64,000 nucleotides of DNA, taken from assembly GCA_025362795.1 (NCBI GenBank), contig JANYFE010000034.1:1-64000 (forward strand), written 5' to 3'. This document shows, in pieces, positions 19,094-26,746 of this stretch. The notes beneath the pieces were generated by a model. That model was not told the DNA's origin. It saw nothing but the letters and a program-made list of their open reading frames with translations, and searched no databases. This stretch comes from Rhodobacterales bacterium (GTDB lineage Bacteria; Pseudomonadota; Alphaproteobacteria; Rhodobacterales; Rhodobacteraceae). Numbering within the stretch: position 1 is the stretch's first letter; each line of letters starts with the position of its first letter. The position numbers and the translations under genes are program-made.

Positions 19094-19650
19094 TCCGCAA
19101 ACTCTCCGTCCGACGCAATCCCCGACCATTCCGGCTCAACCATCCCGCGCGCAATGTCGCGGTGGATCGACGAATACGGCCAATCTACCGCCCGTTCCAC
19201 CAACCCATGCTTCACCGGATTTCCCCAACAATACCGCACATGCGCATCAAAATCCGCCTGATCGCGGATATGGTGCTCCCAAAACCGTGGTTGCCACAAC
19301 CCGACCTCGCCCTTCCGCCGTAGGGCGGGGTTCACCCCGCCATTCGCAAACCCCACCGGTGGCGGCGGGGTGAACCCCGCCCTACCCATCTTCCTGCTGA
19401 ACCGCGCCTTGATCGCGCCCCAGCGGGTAGAGAAATCCTTGTCGCCCTTCGGCAAAGTCCAGATCGCATGCATGTGATCCGGCAGCACGACCCACACCGC
19501 AATGTCAAATGGCCGCTCGGCGCGCGTCTCCTGAACCGCCTCTCGCAAGCGCACGACCTCCCGACATAACAAATCATCACCCCGCCGTGCCGTGGCGACG
19601 GTGAAGAAAATCGTGGCGCCTGTGACGCTGGGGCGAAGGTAATTGGGCAT
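19090..19650 (-). CDS. REP-associated tyrosine transposase (RAYT, Y1-HUH family)
   Basis: A 186-residue single-domain HUH nuclease related to IS200/IS605 TnpA, thought to mobilise REP/REPIN sequences. The start MPNYLRPSVTGATIFFTVA is typical of the family. The HUH motif is HMH at residues 59-61 (LPDHMHAIW), and the catalytic Tyr is probably Tyr140 in VRYCWGNPVKHG. Residues about 89-110 (GRAGFTPPPPVGFANGGVNPA) are encoded by a 66-bp REPIN inside the gene; because 66 is a multiple of three, the frame survives. The ATG at 19650 is chosen over upstream in-frame codons because homology begins there. The gene is flanked by REPINs on both sides. Confidence 0.9.
   Translation of the reverse strand: MPNYLRPSVTGATIFFTVATARRGDDLLCREVVRLREAVQETRAERPFDIAVWVVLPDHMHAIWTLPKGDKDFSTRWGAIKARFSRKMGRAGFTPPPPVGFANGGVNPALRRKGEVGLWQPRFWEHHIRDQADFDAHVRYCWGNPVKHGLVERAVDWPYSSIHRDIARGMVEPEWSGIASDGEFAE
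19320..19385. repeat. REPIN B (66 bp) inside the RAYT coding sequence
   Basis: Inverted arms starting GTAGGGCGGGGTTCACCCCGCC with the mirror image ending CCCTAC, and a GGTGG-containing centre. The arm core differs from REPIN A (CGGGG instead of TGGGT), so it is a different REP subtype. It lies wholly within the transposase reading frame. Confidence 0.85.
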
Positions 19651-19695
19651 GACCCAACATGGCAAAACTGGGTTAACCAAACCTTGATGCAAGGC

Positions 19696-19751
19696 GTAGG
19701 GTGGGTGAAACCCACCATTTCCCCCGGTGCGGTGGGTTTCACCCTCCCTAC
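19696..19751. repeat. REPIN C (56 bp) upstream of the RAYT gene
   Basis: Arms GTAGGGTGGGTGAAACCCACC and an inverse copy ending TCCCTAC, with a 14-bp spacer. The right arm carries one mismatch in the terminal box (CCCTCCCTAC). It sits 45 bp upstream of the RAYT start codon, so it may be in its promoter or 5' leader. Confidence 0.82.
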
Positions 19752-19856
19752 ACACTGATCCTCGAACGCGGGCCGGGCCGCGATAAATCCTGACCCCAAA
19801 GGAACCAACACTCTCACCACCGCGTTACCTATCCACATCAACCCTGGAGGGCTATC

Positions 19857-19937
19857 ATGGGAAAAGGCATCGTCGCGTGGTTTCTGGGCGTTCCGCTGGT
19901 CGTGATCATAGCGCTGTACGCGTTCCATCTGTGGTGA
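19857..19937 (+). CDS. small membrane peptide 1 (26 aa)
   Basis: An ATG with a strong GGAGG seven bases upstream opens a 26-codon frame, MGKGIVAWFLGVPLVVIIAL then YAFHLW. It is one hydrophobic helix with a short basic N terminus (Lys3) and an aromatic/His C terminus. It matches the next small frame at most positions (KGI-A--LGVP-VVI--LY--H), so the pair are tandem paralogues, and coding is strongly suggested. Candidates are a small inner-membrane protein or a type I toxin-like peptide; nothing shows which. Confidence 0.72.
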   Translation: MGKGIVAWFLGVPLVVIIALYAFHLW

Positions 19938-19941
19938 CACC

Positions 19942-20019
19942 GTGAAAGGCATCATTGCCTACATGCTCGGCGTTCCCATCGTGGTCATCGTGCTGCTGTA
20001 CATGACCCACGTCTTCTGA
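19942..20019 (+). CDS. small membrane peptide 2 (25 aa), paralogue of peptide 1
   Basis: A GTG four bases after the first peptide's TGA opens a 25-codon frame, MKGIIAYMLGVPIVVIVLLY then MTHVF. It is again one hydrophobic helix with Lys2 at the N side and His near the C end. It has no separate ribosome-binding site, so translation is probably coupled to peptide 1. Differences from peptide 1 are conservative (V/I, L/I, W/Y, L/V), as expected for selection on the protein. Confidence 0.66.
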   Translation: MKGIIAYMLGVPIVVIVLLYMTHVF

Positions 20020-20025
20020 CAACAA

Positions 20026-20051
20026 AAGGGTGGGGCCGAAACCCCACCCTT
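20026..20051. terminator. hairpin terminator, probably bidirectional
   Basis: A perfect 10-bp stem, AAGGGTGGGG / CCCCACCCTT, with a six-base loop. On the minus strand it is followed by TTGTTG after the TT of the stem, giving TTTTGTT; on the plus strand by CAAACC. It separates the small peptides (+) from the convergent COG4315 gene (-). Confidence 0.7.
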
Positions 20052-20131
20052 CAAACCTTTCCAGCCGGTTAACGCAAACCGCCAACTCCCTGAAATCGCA
20101 CGCTATCTCAAAGCGTCCACATGTGGACGGC

Positions 20132-20482
20132 CTATTCCTTGATCACATGCCAGACGCCGCCCATTTCGGCGCCCATCGCATCCCCCTTTGCCTTGTCGCC
20201 GGCAAAGAAATACACCGGCTTGCCATCATAGGCCCATTGCTTGGTCCCATCGGTGCGGTCCACCGAAGTCCAGCCCTCGCCCATCTTCTCATCCGCCGCA
20301 GCCATGTAAGGCGGCCATTTCGCGGCGCAATCGTCGTAGCAGGCCGACTTGCCACCCGCGTCCTTGTCGAACGTGTACAGCGTCATTCCCTTGTCATCGG
20401 TCAGCATTGCCTCAGCCATACCGGCCACGGGCGCCATCATGGAAACCGCGAACAATGCGGCGAAAACCTGTGTGTGTTTCAT
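20132..20482 (-). CDS. COG4315 family secreted protein with Yx(F/W)xxD motif
   Basis: A 116-residue exported protein with a Sec signal peptide (VFAALFAVSMMAPVAGMAEA). The mature part is the Lipoprotein_15 repeat: LYTFDKDAGGKSACYDDCAAKWPP, with the YTFDKD motif and a Cys pair, then a second half VYFFAGDKAKGDAMG. There is no lipobox Cys, so it is a soluble periplasmic form. The biochemical role is unknown. The ATG at 20482 has AGGAGA 8 bases upstream. Confidence 0.85.
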   Translation of the reverse strand: MKHTQVFAALFAVSMMAPVAGMAEAMLTDDKGMTLYTFDKDAGGKSACYDDCAAKWPPYMAAADEKMGEGWTSVDRTDGTKQWAYDGKPVYFFAGDKAKGDAMGAEMGGVWHVIKE

Positions 20483-20839
20483 GTCAAATCTCCTGAACGG
20501 AGCCAAACTCCGCACCACCGGCGCAGGATCAACCGGAAAGATCCGGTCCCGCACGGAACCCCGGAGGGCCGCAGCACCCCAGGGCCTGCGTCAAGTTACG
20601 CCCCCCTCCGCCCCGAACAACCGACCAAAGTCTGACCCCCCGATCACGTCCCCGCGACTGCCCCATAGGCCAGCCCGGCGATTTGTCTTGATTTTCGGCC
20701 CCATTGGCCGGATATTCGGCCTTGCGACGTTACTTCTATCGACCTGTCTTCGCCTGTTCGGGCCACAGCATTCGATCCTAAGCTGACGGGGCCGGGCCGC
20801 CGCAATTTCGCGGGCGGCGACTATGACAGGAGACTCACG
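20483..20839. other. 357-bp divergent intergenic region, cold-shock 5' leader
   Basis: It contains no supported gene. Near the cold-shock start a GCCGCCGC / GCGGGCGGC hairpin (20796-20818, loop AATTTC, one bulged G) lies about 7 bp before the AGGAGA ribosome-binding site. Structured leaders are common on csp mRNAs. Promoters for both flanking genes must lie here but no clear boxes are visible. Confidence 0.5.
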
Positions 20840-21046
20840 ATGGCCAAGGGCACCGTGAAATGGTTCAATGAAACTAAAGGCTTCGGCTTTATCGCTCCGG
20901 AAGGCGGCAAAAAGGACGTGTTCGTCCACATTTCCGCGCTGGAGCGCGCTGGCCTGCGTTCGCTGAAGGATGGCCAGCCGGTCACGTTCGACATCGAAGC
21001 TGGCCGTGATGGCCGCGAATCGGCGACGAATCTGGCGCTGGCGTAG
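20840..21046 (+). CDS. CspA-family cold-shock protein
   Basis: A 68-residue OB-fold single-strand nucleic-acid chaperone. The RNA-binding motifs RNP1 (KGFGFI) and RNP2 (VFVHIS) and the start MAKGTVKWFNETKG are canonical; length is typical. AGGAGA lies 8 bases before the ATG. A GC-rich hairpin follows at 21069-21090. Confidence 0.96.
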   Translation: MAKGTVKWFNETKGFGFIAPEGGKKDVFVHISALERAGLRSLKDGQPVTFDIEAGRDGRESATNLALA

Positions 21047-21068
21047 GTTTCCAAACGCTACATGTCAG

Positions 21069-21090
21069 GGGCGCACCATCGCGTGCGCCC
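21069..21090. terminator. hairpin between convergent genes
   Basis: A perfect 8-bp stem GGGCGCAC / GTGCGCCC with loop CATCGC, between the cold-shock gene (+) and the receiver-like gene (-). No U-tract follows on either strand, so it may slow transcription or protect RNA ends without being a true intrinsic terminator. Confidence 0.45.
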
Positions 21091-21098
21091 TCGGCACC

Positions 21099-21539
21099 TC
21101 AGGCGGCGCGGTACGCCAGCCGGTCGTGCAATGCATGCTCAAAGCCAACCCGCAGCGACACCGACGTCAGGGGTGCCCGCAAAACTGTCGGTGCCGTGCG
21201 ATCGCTGGGAAACCGTTGTTCGCCACATTCGCGCGACACCAGAATCACCGGCACCCTCGCCGTGATATCGCCCAACATTTGCACCGCGCGACGCCCGGCC
21301 TCCAAGCCGCCGACATTCGCGCCATCACAATCCAGCACAAACAGCGCATAGCCGGTCGGGTCGTCGATCAGGGCCGAAAGCGCCGCAAACAGCTCTTGTT
21401 CGACCTCAACCTGTCCGCCAAGCGCTGCAAGCCTGCGGCTTGTCAGGCCGCTTTCCCCCTCGCAGGACAGCAACAGGACCCGGATACCCCAACCCACCAA
21501 CGCTGCATTGCCCGGGTCAAATGATCTGACGATGTGCAT
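21099..21539 (-). CDS. receiver-like (CheY-fold) protein of unknown role
   Basis: A 146-residue protein with an alternating beta/alpha pattern: RVLLLSCEGE, LFVLDCDGANVGG, VPVILVSREC and VLRAPLTSVSL. These match strands 1, 3, 4 and 5 of a response-regulator receiver. An Asp is present at the phosphorylation-site strand (LDCDG), but the strand-5 Lys is replaced (APLTS instead of KP) and there is no output domain. It is probably a degenerate receiver that does not respond to normal phosphorylation. No kinase gene is adjacent. AGGGG about 9 bases upstream supports the ATG at 21539. Confidence 0.6.
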   Translation of the reverse strand: MHIVRSFDPGNAALVGWGIRVLLLSCEGESGLTSRRLAALGGQVEVEQELFAALSALIDDPTGYALFVLDCDGANVGGLEAGRRAVQMLGDITARVPVILVSRECGEQRFPSDRTAPTVLRAPLTSVSLRVGFEHALHDRLAYRAA

Positions 21540-21697
21540 CTTGCTGCCCCTACACTTAACTTGATTCTGTTTTATCGGATGCTCTTGTCAAAATTGCGGG
21601 GGAACTGGGGCTTTTCGGTCTGGATCGCGACAGGATTTCGCCATTGCGAGGTGGCCGGGCTTCGGCCAAGGATAGTGCAACGCAGAAAGGGCAGCGC

Positions 21698-22615
21698 ATG
21701 GATTACACAACGCTCATCGACGCGCCGACCTGGGATTTTATCCGGGAAAGCGCGGCCGCCTATCCGCCTGACACCGCCAGCATGTCCATCGCGGAACAGC
21801 GCGCGATCTATGACCGCATGTGCCGCGCGTTTCATCGCGGCTATCCAATCGGCGTGACGGCCAGCGACCAGACCATTGCAGGCGTGCCCTGCCGCATCTT
21901 CGCGGGTGCCGCACCGACACTCCTTTACCTGCATGGCGGTGGCTTCGTGGTCGGCGGTTTGCAAAGCCATGACGATGTTTGTGCCGAAATCCGGGCGGCC
22001 ACCGGCCTGACGGTCATCGCCGTCGATTACCGCCTGTCGCCGGAACACCTGCACCCAGCCGCCTTCGACGACGCCTGTGCCGTGGCCCGGGCGGTCGGTG
22101 CCCATGGCCCGATCCTGCTGGCCGGCGACAGCGCGGGCGGCACCCTCGCCGCTGCGACCGCCCATGCCTTGCGGGACGAAATCGTCATGCTCGGGCAAGT
22201 CCTGATTTATCCCGGCCTTGGTGGCGATCTGAACCACGGCAGCTATCTGACCCATGCCGATGCCCCGATGCTGACCCGCGCCGACGTGATGTACTACCGC
22301 GACATCCGCCACGGCCATGCCCCGCCGGATGCAGACGCCACCGTTTCGCCTTTGCACGACCGTGATTTTACGCGGCTGCCACCGACTGTCGCCTTCGGGG
22401 CCGAATGTGACCCGCTGTGCGACGACGCGCAAACCTATGCGACAGCCATCACCCGCGCCGGTGGCCTTGCTCACAGCGTCTGCGAACCCGGCCTTGTCCA
22501 CGGCTATCTGCGCGCCCGCCATACCGTGCCCCGCGCCAGCGAAAGCTTCACCCGCATCACCAATGCCCTGTCCGCCCTCGCCCGCCGCGAGTGGCCCTAT
22601 GGAGACATCCGATGA
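21698..22615 (+). CDS. alpha/beta hydrolase, hormone-sensitive-lipase (HSL/esterase) family
   Basis: A 305-residue hydrolase. The oxyanion-hole motif is HGGGF (residues 79-83), the nucleophile Ser145 is in GDSAGG, the Asp is in ECDPLCDDA and the His in LVHGYLR, so the catalytic triad is complete. It probably hydrolyses a short-chain ester, substrate unknown. The ATG at 21698 has AAAGGG 9 bases upstream. Its stop overlaps the start of the class II aldolase gene (ATGA), so the two are translationally coupled and likely act on one pathway. Confidence 0.88.
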   Translation: MDYTTLIDAPTWDFIRESAAAYPPDTASMSIAEQRAIYDRMCRAFHRGYPIGVTASDQTIAGVPCRIFAGAAPTLLYLHGGGFVVGGLQSHDDVCAEIRAATGLTVIAVDYRLSPEHLHPAAFDDACAVARAVGAHGPILLAGDSAGGTLAAATAHALRDEIVMLGQVLIYPGLGGDLNHGSYLTHADAPMLTRADVMYYRDIRHGHAPPDADATVSPLHDRDFTRLPPTVAFGAECDPLCDDAQTYATAITRAGGLAHSVCEPGLVHGYLRARHTVPRASESFTRITNALSALARREWPYGDIR

Positions 22616-23373
22616 ACCTGCACGCCAGCCTGACCCACCCCAATCTGTCCCATTGGGCCGAACGCACCGATTTGGCCGCCGCATTCCGCTGGACGGTCAA
22701 GTTGAACCTGCACGAGGCGGTGGCAAACCACTTCTCGCTCGCCATCAATCCCGAAGGCACCCGCTTTCTGATCAATCCCAACGGCCGCCACTTTGCCCGC
22801 ATCACCGCATCGTCGCTGGTGGAAATCGACGCGGGCGACCCAGACACGATGAACCGCCCCGATGCGCCCGACCCCACCGCCTGGGGCCTGCACGGCAGCA
22901 TCCACCGCGCCCTGCCGCACGCCCGCTGTGTCATGCATGTCCATTCGATGCATGCCACGGTGCTCGCCAGCCTTGCCGATAGCACCTTGCCACCGATCGA
23001 CCAGAATTCTGCGATGTTCTTTGGCCGTCAGGTGATCGACGGCAACTATGGCGGCATGGCCTTTGAAAACGAAGGGGCCCGCTGTGCCGAAATGTTGCAT
23101 GACCCCAAAATCACCACGATGATCATGGGCAACCACGGTGTGCTGATCATCGGCAAATCGGTCGCCGACGCCTTCAACCGCCTGACCTACTTTGAACGCG
23201 CCGCGGAAACCTACATCCGCGCCCTGCAAACCGGAAAACCCTTGCGCGTCCTGTCCGACGAAGTCGCCGAGAAAACCGCGCAGGAATGGGAAGCCTACCC
23301 CGCCTTCTCCGACTTCCACCTGACCGAAATCAAGGCGCTGCTGGATGAAGAAGGGGCGACCTACGCGCAGTAA
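22612..23373 (+). CDS. class II aldolase/adducin family protein
   Basis: A 253-residue class II aldolase-fold protein. The zinc-binding His residues are seen in CVMHVHSMH (His109, His111) and the family strand MGNHGVLIIG follows later. The family covers fuculose-phosphate aldolase, ribulose-phosphate epimerase and dehydratase-like members, and the substrate cannot be inferred. It overlaps the upstream hydrolase by 4 bp. Confidence 0.88.
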   Translation: MNLHASLTHPNLSHWAERTDLAAAFRWTVKLNLHEAVANHFSLAINPEGTRFLINPNGRHFARITASSLVEIDAGDPDTMNRPDAPDPTAWGLHGSIHRALPHARCVMHVHSMHATVLASLADSTLPPIDQNSAMFFGRQVIDGNYGGMAFENEGARCAEMLHDPKITTMIMGNHGVLIIGKSVADAFNRLTYFERAAETYIRALQTGKPLRVLSDEVAEKTAQEWEAYPAFSDFHLTEIKALLDEEGATYAQ

Positions 23374-23417
23374 CGCGAGATGTGGCTGGCGTTTCAAACG
23401 ATAGGAACAGTAACGCC

Positions 23418-24215
23418 ATGACCGAGAACATTGGCGATCCGGGCTATCCCGAACCCGAAAAGCTCGAATTGATCTGGGGCAAAGGCTTCATGTCGCCGGG
23501 CGGACCTGCGGAAGTGGCCCGCATCCTTGGCGGTGCCGATATAGCGGGTTGCGCGGCCTTGGATATCGGCTGCGGCCTTGGCGGTGCCGATGTCGCCCTG
23601 ATCCGGAATCATGGCGCACAAAGCGTGGTTGGGGTCGATGTGCAGGACGCCCTGCTGGCCGGTGCCCGTCTGCGCGCCGAACAGCAGGGCCTGAGTGACC
23701 GCTTGCACTATCAGCAAATCGCGCCCGGCCCGCTGCCCTTTGCGGATGCCAGTTGTGACATAGTGTTCAGCAAGGACGCCTTGATCCATGTCTCCGACAA
23801 GGCCGCGATATACCGCGAGGCGTTTCGGGTGCTGCGACCGGGGGGCCGCCTGTTTGTCAGCGACTGGCTGCGCGGCAACGGCACTGCGGTTGAGGGACTG
23901 GTCGCCGAGTTTGTCGCCGCAGCGGGCCATGCCTTCTATCTGGTGTCACTGGCAGAGATTGCCAAAGTCGCAGCCCAGGCCGGGTTTGCCCACATCGTGC
24001 AAGAAGATCGCGGTGCGTGGTACTTGGGTGAGGCCCGCGCTGAACTCGAAAGGCTGCGCAGCGACCTTGGTCGCCACTTCGCCACGACTTTTGGCCAGCA
24101 GGCCGCCAACGACGAAACCGCATTCTGGGTCGTTCTGGTCAAAGCCCTTGAAGGCGGCGCGATGAGCCCAGGTCACATTCGCGCAGTCAAACCCGGCGTG
24201 GCCGCAGCTACCTGA
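23418..24215 (+). CDS. SAM-dependent methyltransferase, phosphoethanolamine-methyltransferase-like
   Basis: A 265-residue class I methyltransferase. Motif I is LDIGCGLGG (residues 49-57). The segment VFSKDALIHVSDKAAIYREAF then RPGGRLFVSDW resembles the plant and nematode phosphoethanolamine N-methyltransferase catalytic region (SRDTILHI-DK). The substrate could be an amine-headgroup compound, but small-molecule methyltransferases are hard to assign from sequence. It is in the same orientation as the aldolase gene (44 bp gap) and overlaps the convergent phosphodiesterase gene by 8 bp. Confidence 0.78.
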   Translation: MTENIGDPGYPEPEKLELIWGKGFMSPGGPAEVARILGGADIAGCAALDIGCGLGGADVALIRNHGAQSVVGVDVQDALLAGARLRAEQQGLSDRLHYQQIAPGPLPFADASCDIVFSKDALIHVSDKAAIYREAFRVLRPGGRLFVSDWLRGNGTAVEGLVAEFVAAAGHAFYLVSLAEIAKVAAQAGFAHIVQEDRGAWYLGEARAELERLRSDLGRHFATTFGQQAANDETAFWVVLVKALEGGAMSPGHIRAVKPGVAAAT

Positions 24216-25038
24216 AGAACGGCGCGGCCAGCATCGTCTCCGGCACCGCAACGCCCATCCGCGTCAAAATCGACGGTGCCAGCGCCAACTGATCCAGCAC
24301 CACATCGCGCCCCGGCATTTCACTGTCGCCGAAGTAGTAAAACGCGAAATCGCGCTGCTCGTCCGTCGCCCCGCCATGATGGCCCCGCCCGTCTTGTCCG
24401 TGGTCGGCGGTCACGATCACCTCATAGCCCGCCTTGCGCCAGCGGCTCAGGTAGTGCGCCAACGCCTCGTCCATCCGGTAGCAGGCGTCGTCCATCTCTT
24501 CGCAGTCATGGAAAAACCGGTGCCCCATGCTGTCCAGCGTGCAGGTGTGCAGGATGCCGTAATCAATCCCCTTCCCCTCGCACAGCCGGGTCAGCGTGGC
24601 GAACAGATCCACATCCGCAGGCGTCATCTGGTTATAGCCGGAATCCCCCGTCATCGTGTGAAACCGCCCGTGAGTGATCGGCCCCTCCGGCTCGTCATAT
24701 TCAATATCCCGCACCATATCAAAGGGATAGCGGTTGAAAAACTCCGACCAGAACGAATGCGTCACCGCCCCGGTTTTCAATCCCGCGCGGGTCGCCTCGG
24801 AGAATATATCGGGAAATTCCAGCCGCCGCCGCGCTGCATTGCCCCAGATGCCATGCACCTGCGGCGGCACCCCGGTGTGGATCGAGGCATAACATGACCC
24901 CGAGGTTGACGGCAAAACCGACCGCATCCGCCACACCCGCGCCTCACCACTGGCCACCCAGCCCTCCAGATTGCCGAACAACCGCCGCCAGTTGGCATAG
25001 GGCACCCCGTCCAGAATGATCAGCAGCAATTTCGTCAT
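24208..25038 (-). CDS. alkaline-phosphatase-superfamily phosphodiesterase
   Basis: A 276-residue protein of the nucleotide pyrophosphatase/phosphodiesterase branch of the alkaline phosphatase superfamily. Asp10 (IILDG), the nucleophile region LPSTSGSCYASIHTG (Thr45/Ser46), DSMGHRFFH and TADHGQDGRGHHG provide the two-metal site. There is no signal peptide, so it is cytoplasmic. It lies downstream of the dipeptide ABC operon on the same strand, about 76 bp after dppDF, but a hairpin intervenes. Confidence 0.85.
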   Translation of the reverse strand: MTKLLLIILDGVPYANWRRLFGNLEGWVASGEARVWRMRSVLPSTSGSCYASIHTGVPPQVHGIWGNAARRRLEFPDIFSEATRAGLKTGAVTHSFWSEFFNRYPFDMVRDIEYDEPEGPITHGRFHTMTGDSGYNQMTPADVDLFATLTRLCEGKGIDYGILHTCTLDSMGHRFFHDCEEMDDACYRMDEALAHYLSRWRKAGYEVIVTADHGQDGRGHHGGATDEQRDFAFYYFGDSEMPGRDVVLDQLALAPSILTRMGVAVPETMLAAPFFR

Positions 25039-25067
25039 GGGTCACTCCCCTCCACATAAAAGCGCCT

Positions 25068-25089
25068 CCCTCCCCCTCCGTGGGGAGGG
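25068..25089 (-). terminator. hairpin after the dipeptide ABC operon
   Basis: An 8-bp stem CCCTCCCC / GGGGAGGG with a six-base loop. On the minus strand a TTTTAT run starts about seven bases beyond the stem, so termination is plausible but imperfect. Confidence 0.4.
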
Positions 25090-25114
25090 TTGGAGTGGGG
25101 GGCTCATCCGACCC

Positions 25115-26746
25115 TCAGTTCCCCGCACTTTCCATTTTCCGCGACCCAATCACCGCCTCCAGCCACCCCAGCCGCATTTCCGGCACCGACGACAGCAGCA
25201 GATCGGTGTAATCGTCAAAGGGCGGCGTCAGCACATCGGTCTTGGACCCATAGCGCACGACCTGCCCGCGGTACATCACCGCGATCTTGTCCGCGATGGC
25301 CTTTACCGTCGCCAGGTCATGGGTGATGAACAGATAGGCCACATTCTCCCGCACCTGCAATTCCAACAGCAGTTTCAGGATGCCATCCGCCACCAGAGGG
25401 TCCAGGGCGCTCGTCACCTCGTCGCAGATGATCAGCTTGGGCTTGGCCGCCAGTGCCCGCGCAATGCACACCCGCTGCTTCTGCCCGCCCGACAGTTCCG
25501 CCGGATAGCGGTCGATGAACCCGCGCCCCATCTCGATTTCTTCCAGCAGCGCCTGCACCTTGGCCCGCTTCTCCGCACCCCTGAAACCGAAATAGAACTC
25601 CAAGGGCCGCCCGATGATCGTGCCCACGGTCTGGCGCGGGTTCATCGCGGTGTCGGCCATCTGATAGATCATCTGCACCTCGCGCAGATCATCCTTGGTC
25701 CGCGCTGCAAGGTCAGGCGACAGCACCCGTCCCGCAAACGAAATCCGCCCTGCCGTTGCTGGCAACAGCCCGGTGATCACCCGCGCCAGCGTCGATTTGC
25801 CCGACCCGCTTTCGCCGACAATGGCCAAGGTCTGCCCCGCCGCCACATCGACCGTCACGTTCTTCAGCACATCAAACCCGGTGCCACGATAGCGCGCCGT
25901 GACGTTTTGCACCGTCAGAACCGGCTCAGACGACACCTTTTCCACATGGTCGATCGACCGCACCGACACCAGCGCCTGCGTATAGGCCTGGCTTGGGTGA
26001 TTGATGATCGCATCCGTCGTGCCGTATTCGACCTGTCTGCCACCGCGCAGCACCAGAATGTCGTCCGCAATCTGCGCCACCACCGCCAGATCGTGGGTGA
26101 TGTACAAGGCCGCCACCCCGGTATCCCGGATCGCCTCCTTGATCGCTGCCAAAACGTCAATCTGCGTCGTTACGTCCAGCGCGGTGGTCGGCTCGTCGAA
26201 CACCACGAGGTCGGGCTTCGGGCACAAAGCCATCGCCGTCATCACCCGCTGCAACTGCCCGCCCGACACCTGATGCGGATAGCGCCGCCCGATATTCTCG
26301 GGGTCCGGCAGCCCCAGCTTGCGGAACAACGCGACCGCCCGCGCCTCGGCCTCGGCCCGCGTCATAAGCCCGTGCAGCAGCGAGGTTTCAATCACCTGAT
26401 CCATCAGCCGCCACGCCGGATTGAACGCAGCCGCCGCCGATTGCGCCACATAAGTCACCTCATGCCCGCGCATCTTGCGCAAGGCCCCGGCATCGGCTTG
26501 CCGAATGTCCCGCCCGTTGAACCAGACCTCGCCGCCGGTCAGCCGCACGCCCCCGCGACCATATGCCATCGACGCCAGACCGATGGTCGACTTGCCAGCG
26601 CCGCTCTCGCCGATCAGCCCCAGCACGCGGCCCTTGGCGACCGCCACCGATACGTCATCCACCAAGACAACATGCCGCGGCGCCTCGCCCGGCGGATAGG
26701 ACGTCGCCTCGATCCGAAGATTGCGGATGTCCAGCATATCAACCAC
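25115..26746 (-). CDS. dipeptide/oligopeptide ABC transporter ATPase, fused DppD-DppF
   Basis: A 543-residue protein with two complete ATP-binding cassettes. The first has Walker A GESGAGKST, signature VSGGQLQRV and DEPTTALD; the second has GESGSGKST, LSGGQKQRV and DEVTSALD. Fused DppD-DppF ATPases occur in peptide/nickel-type importers of alphaproteobacteria. It energises the permease pair encoded just upstream; its start overlaps the dppC stop by 8 bp. It is the last gene of the operon. Confidence 0.92.
   Translation of the reverse strand: MVDMLDIRNLRIEATSYPPGEAPRHVVLVDDVSVAVAKGRVLGLIGESGAGKSTIGLASMAYGRGGVRLTGGEVWFNGRDIRQADAGALRKMRGHEVTYVAQSAAAAFNPAWRLMDQVIETSLLHGLMTRAEAEARAVALFRKLGLPDPENIGRRYPHQVSGGQLQRVMTAMALCPKPDLVVFDEPTTALDVTTQIDVLAAIKEAIRDTGVAALYITHDLAVVAQIADDILVLRGGRQVEYGTTDAIINHPSQAYTQALVSVRSIDHVEKVSSEPVLTVQNVTARYRGTGFDVLKNVTVDVAAGQTLAIVGESGSGKSTLARVITGLLPATAGRISFAGRVLSPDLAARTKDDLREVQMIYQMADTAMNPRQTVGTIIGRPLEFYFGFRGAEKRAKVQALLEEIEMGRGFIDRYPAELSGGQKQRVCIARALAAKPKLIICDEVTSALDPLVADGILKLLLELQVRENVAYLFITHDLATVKAIADKIAVMYRGQVVRYGSKTDVLTPPFDDYTDLLLSSVPEMRLGWLEAVIGSRKMESAGN

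Noticed and set aside
19829-19837. DnaA box-like CTATCCACA upstream of the small peptides
   Set aside because: A single 8-of-9 match is expected by chance; another occurs inside ade near 778, and no cluster is present.
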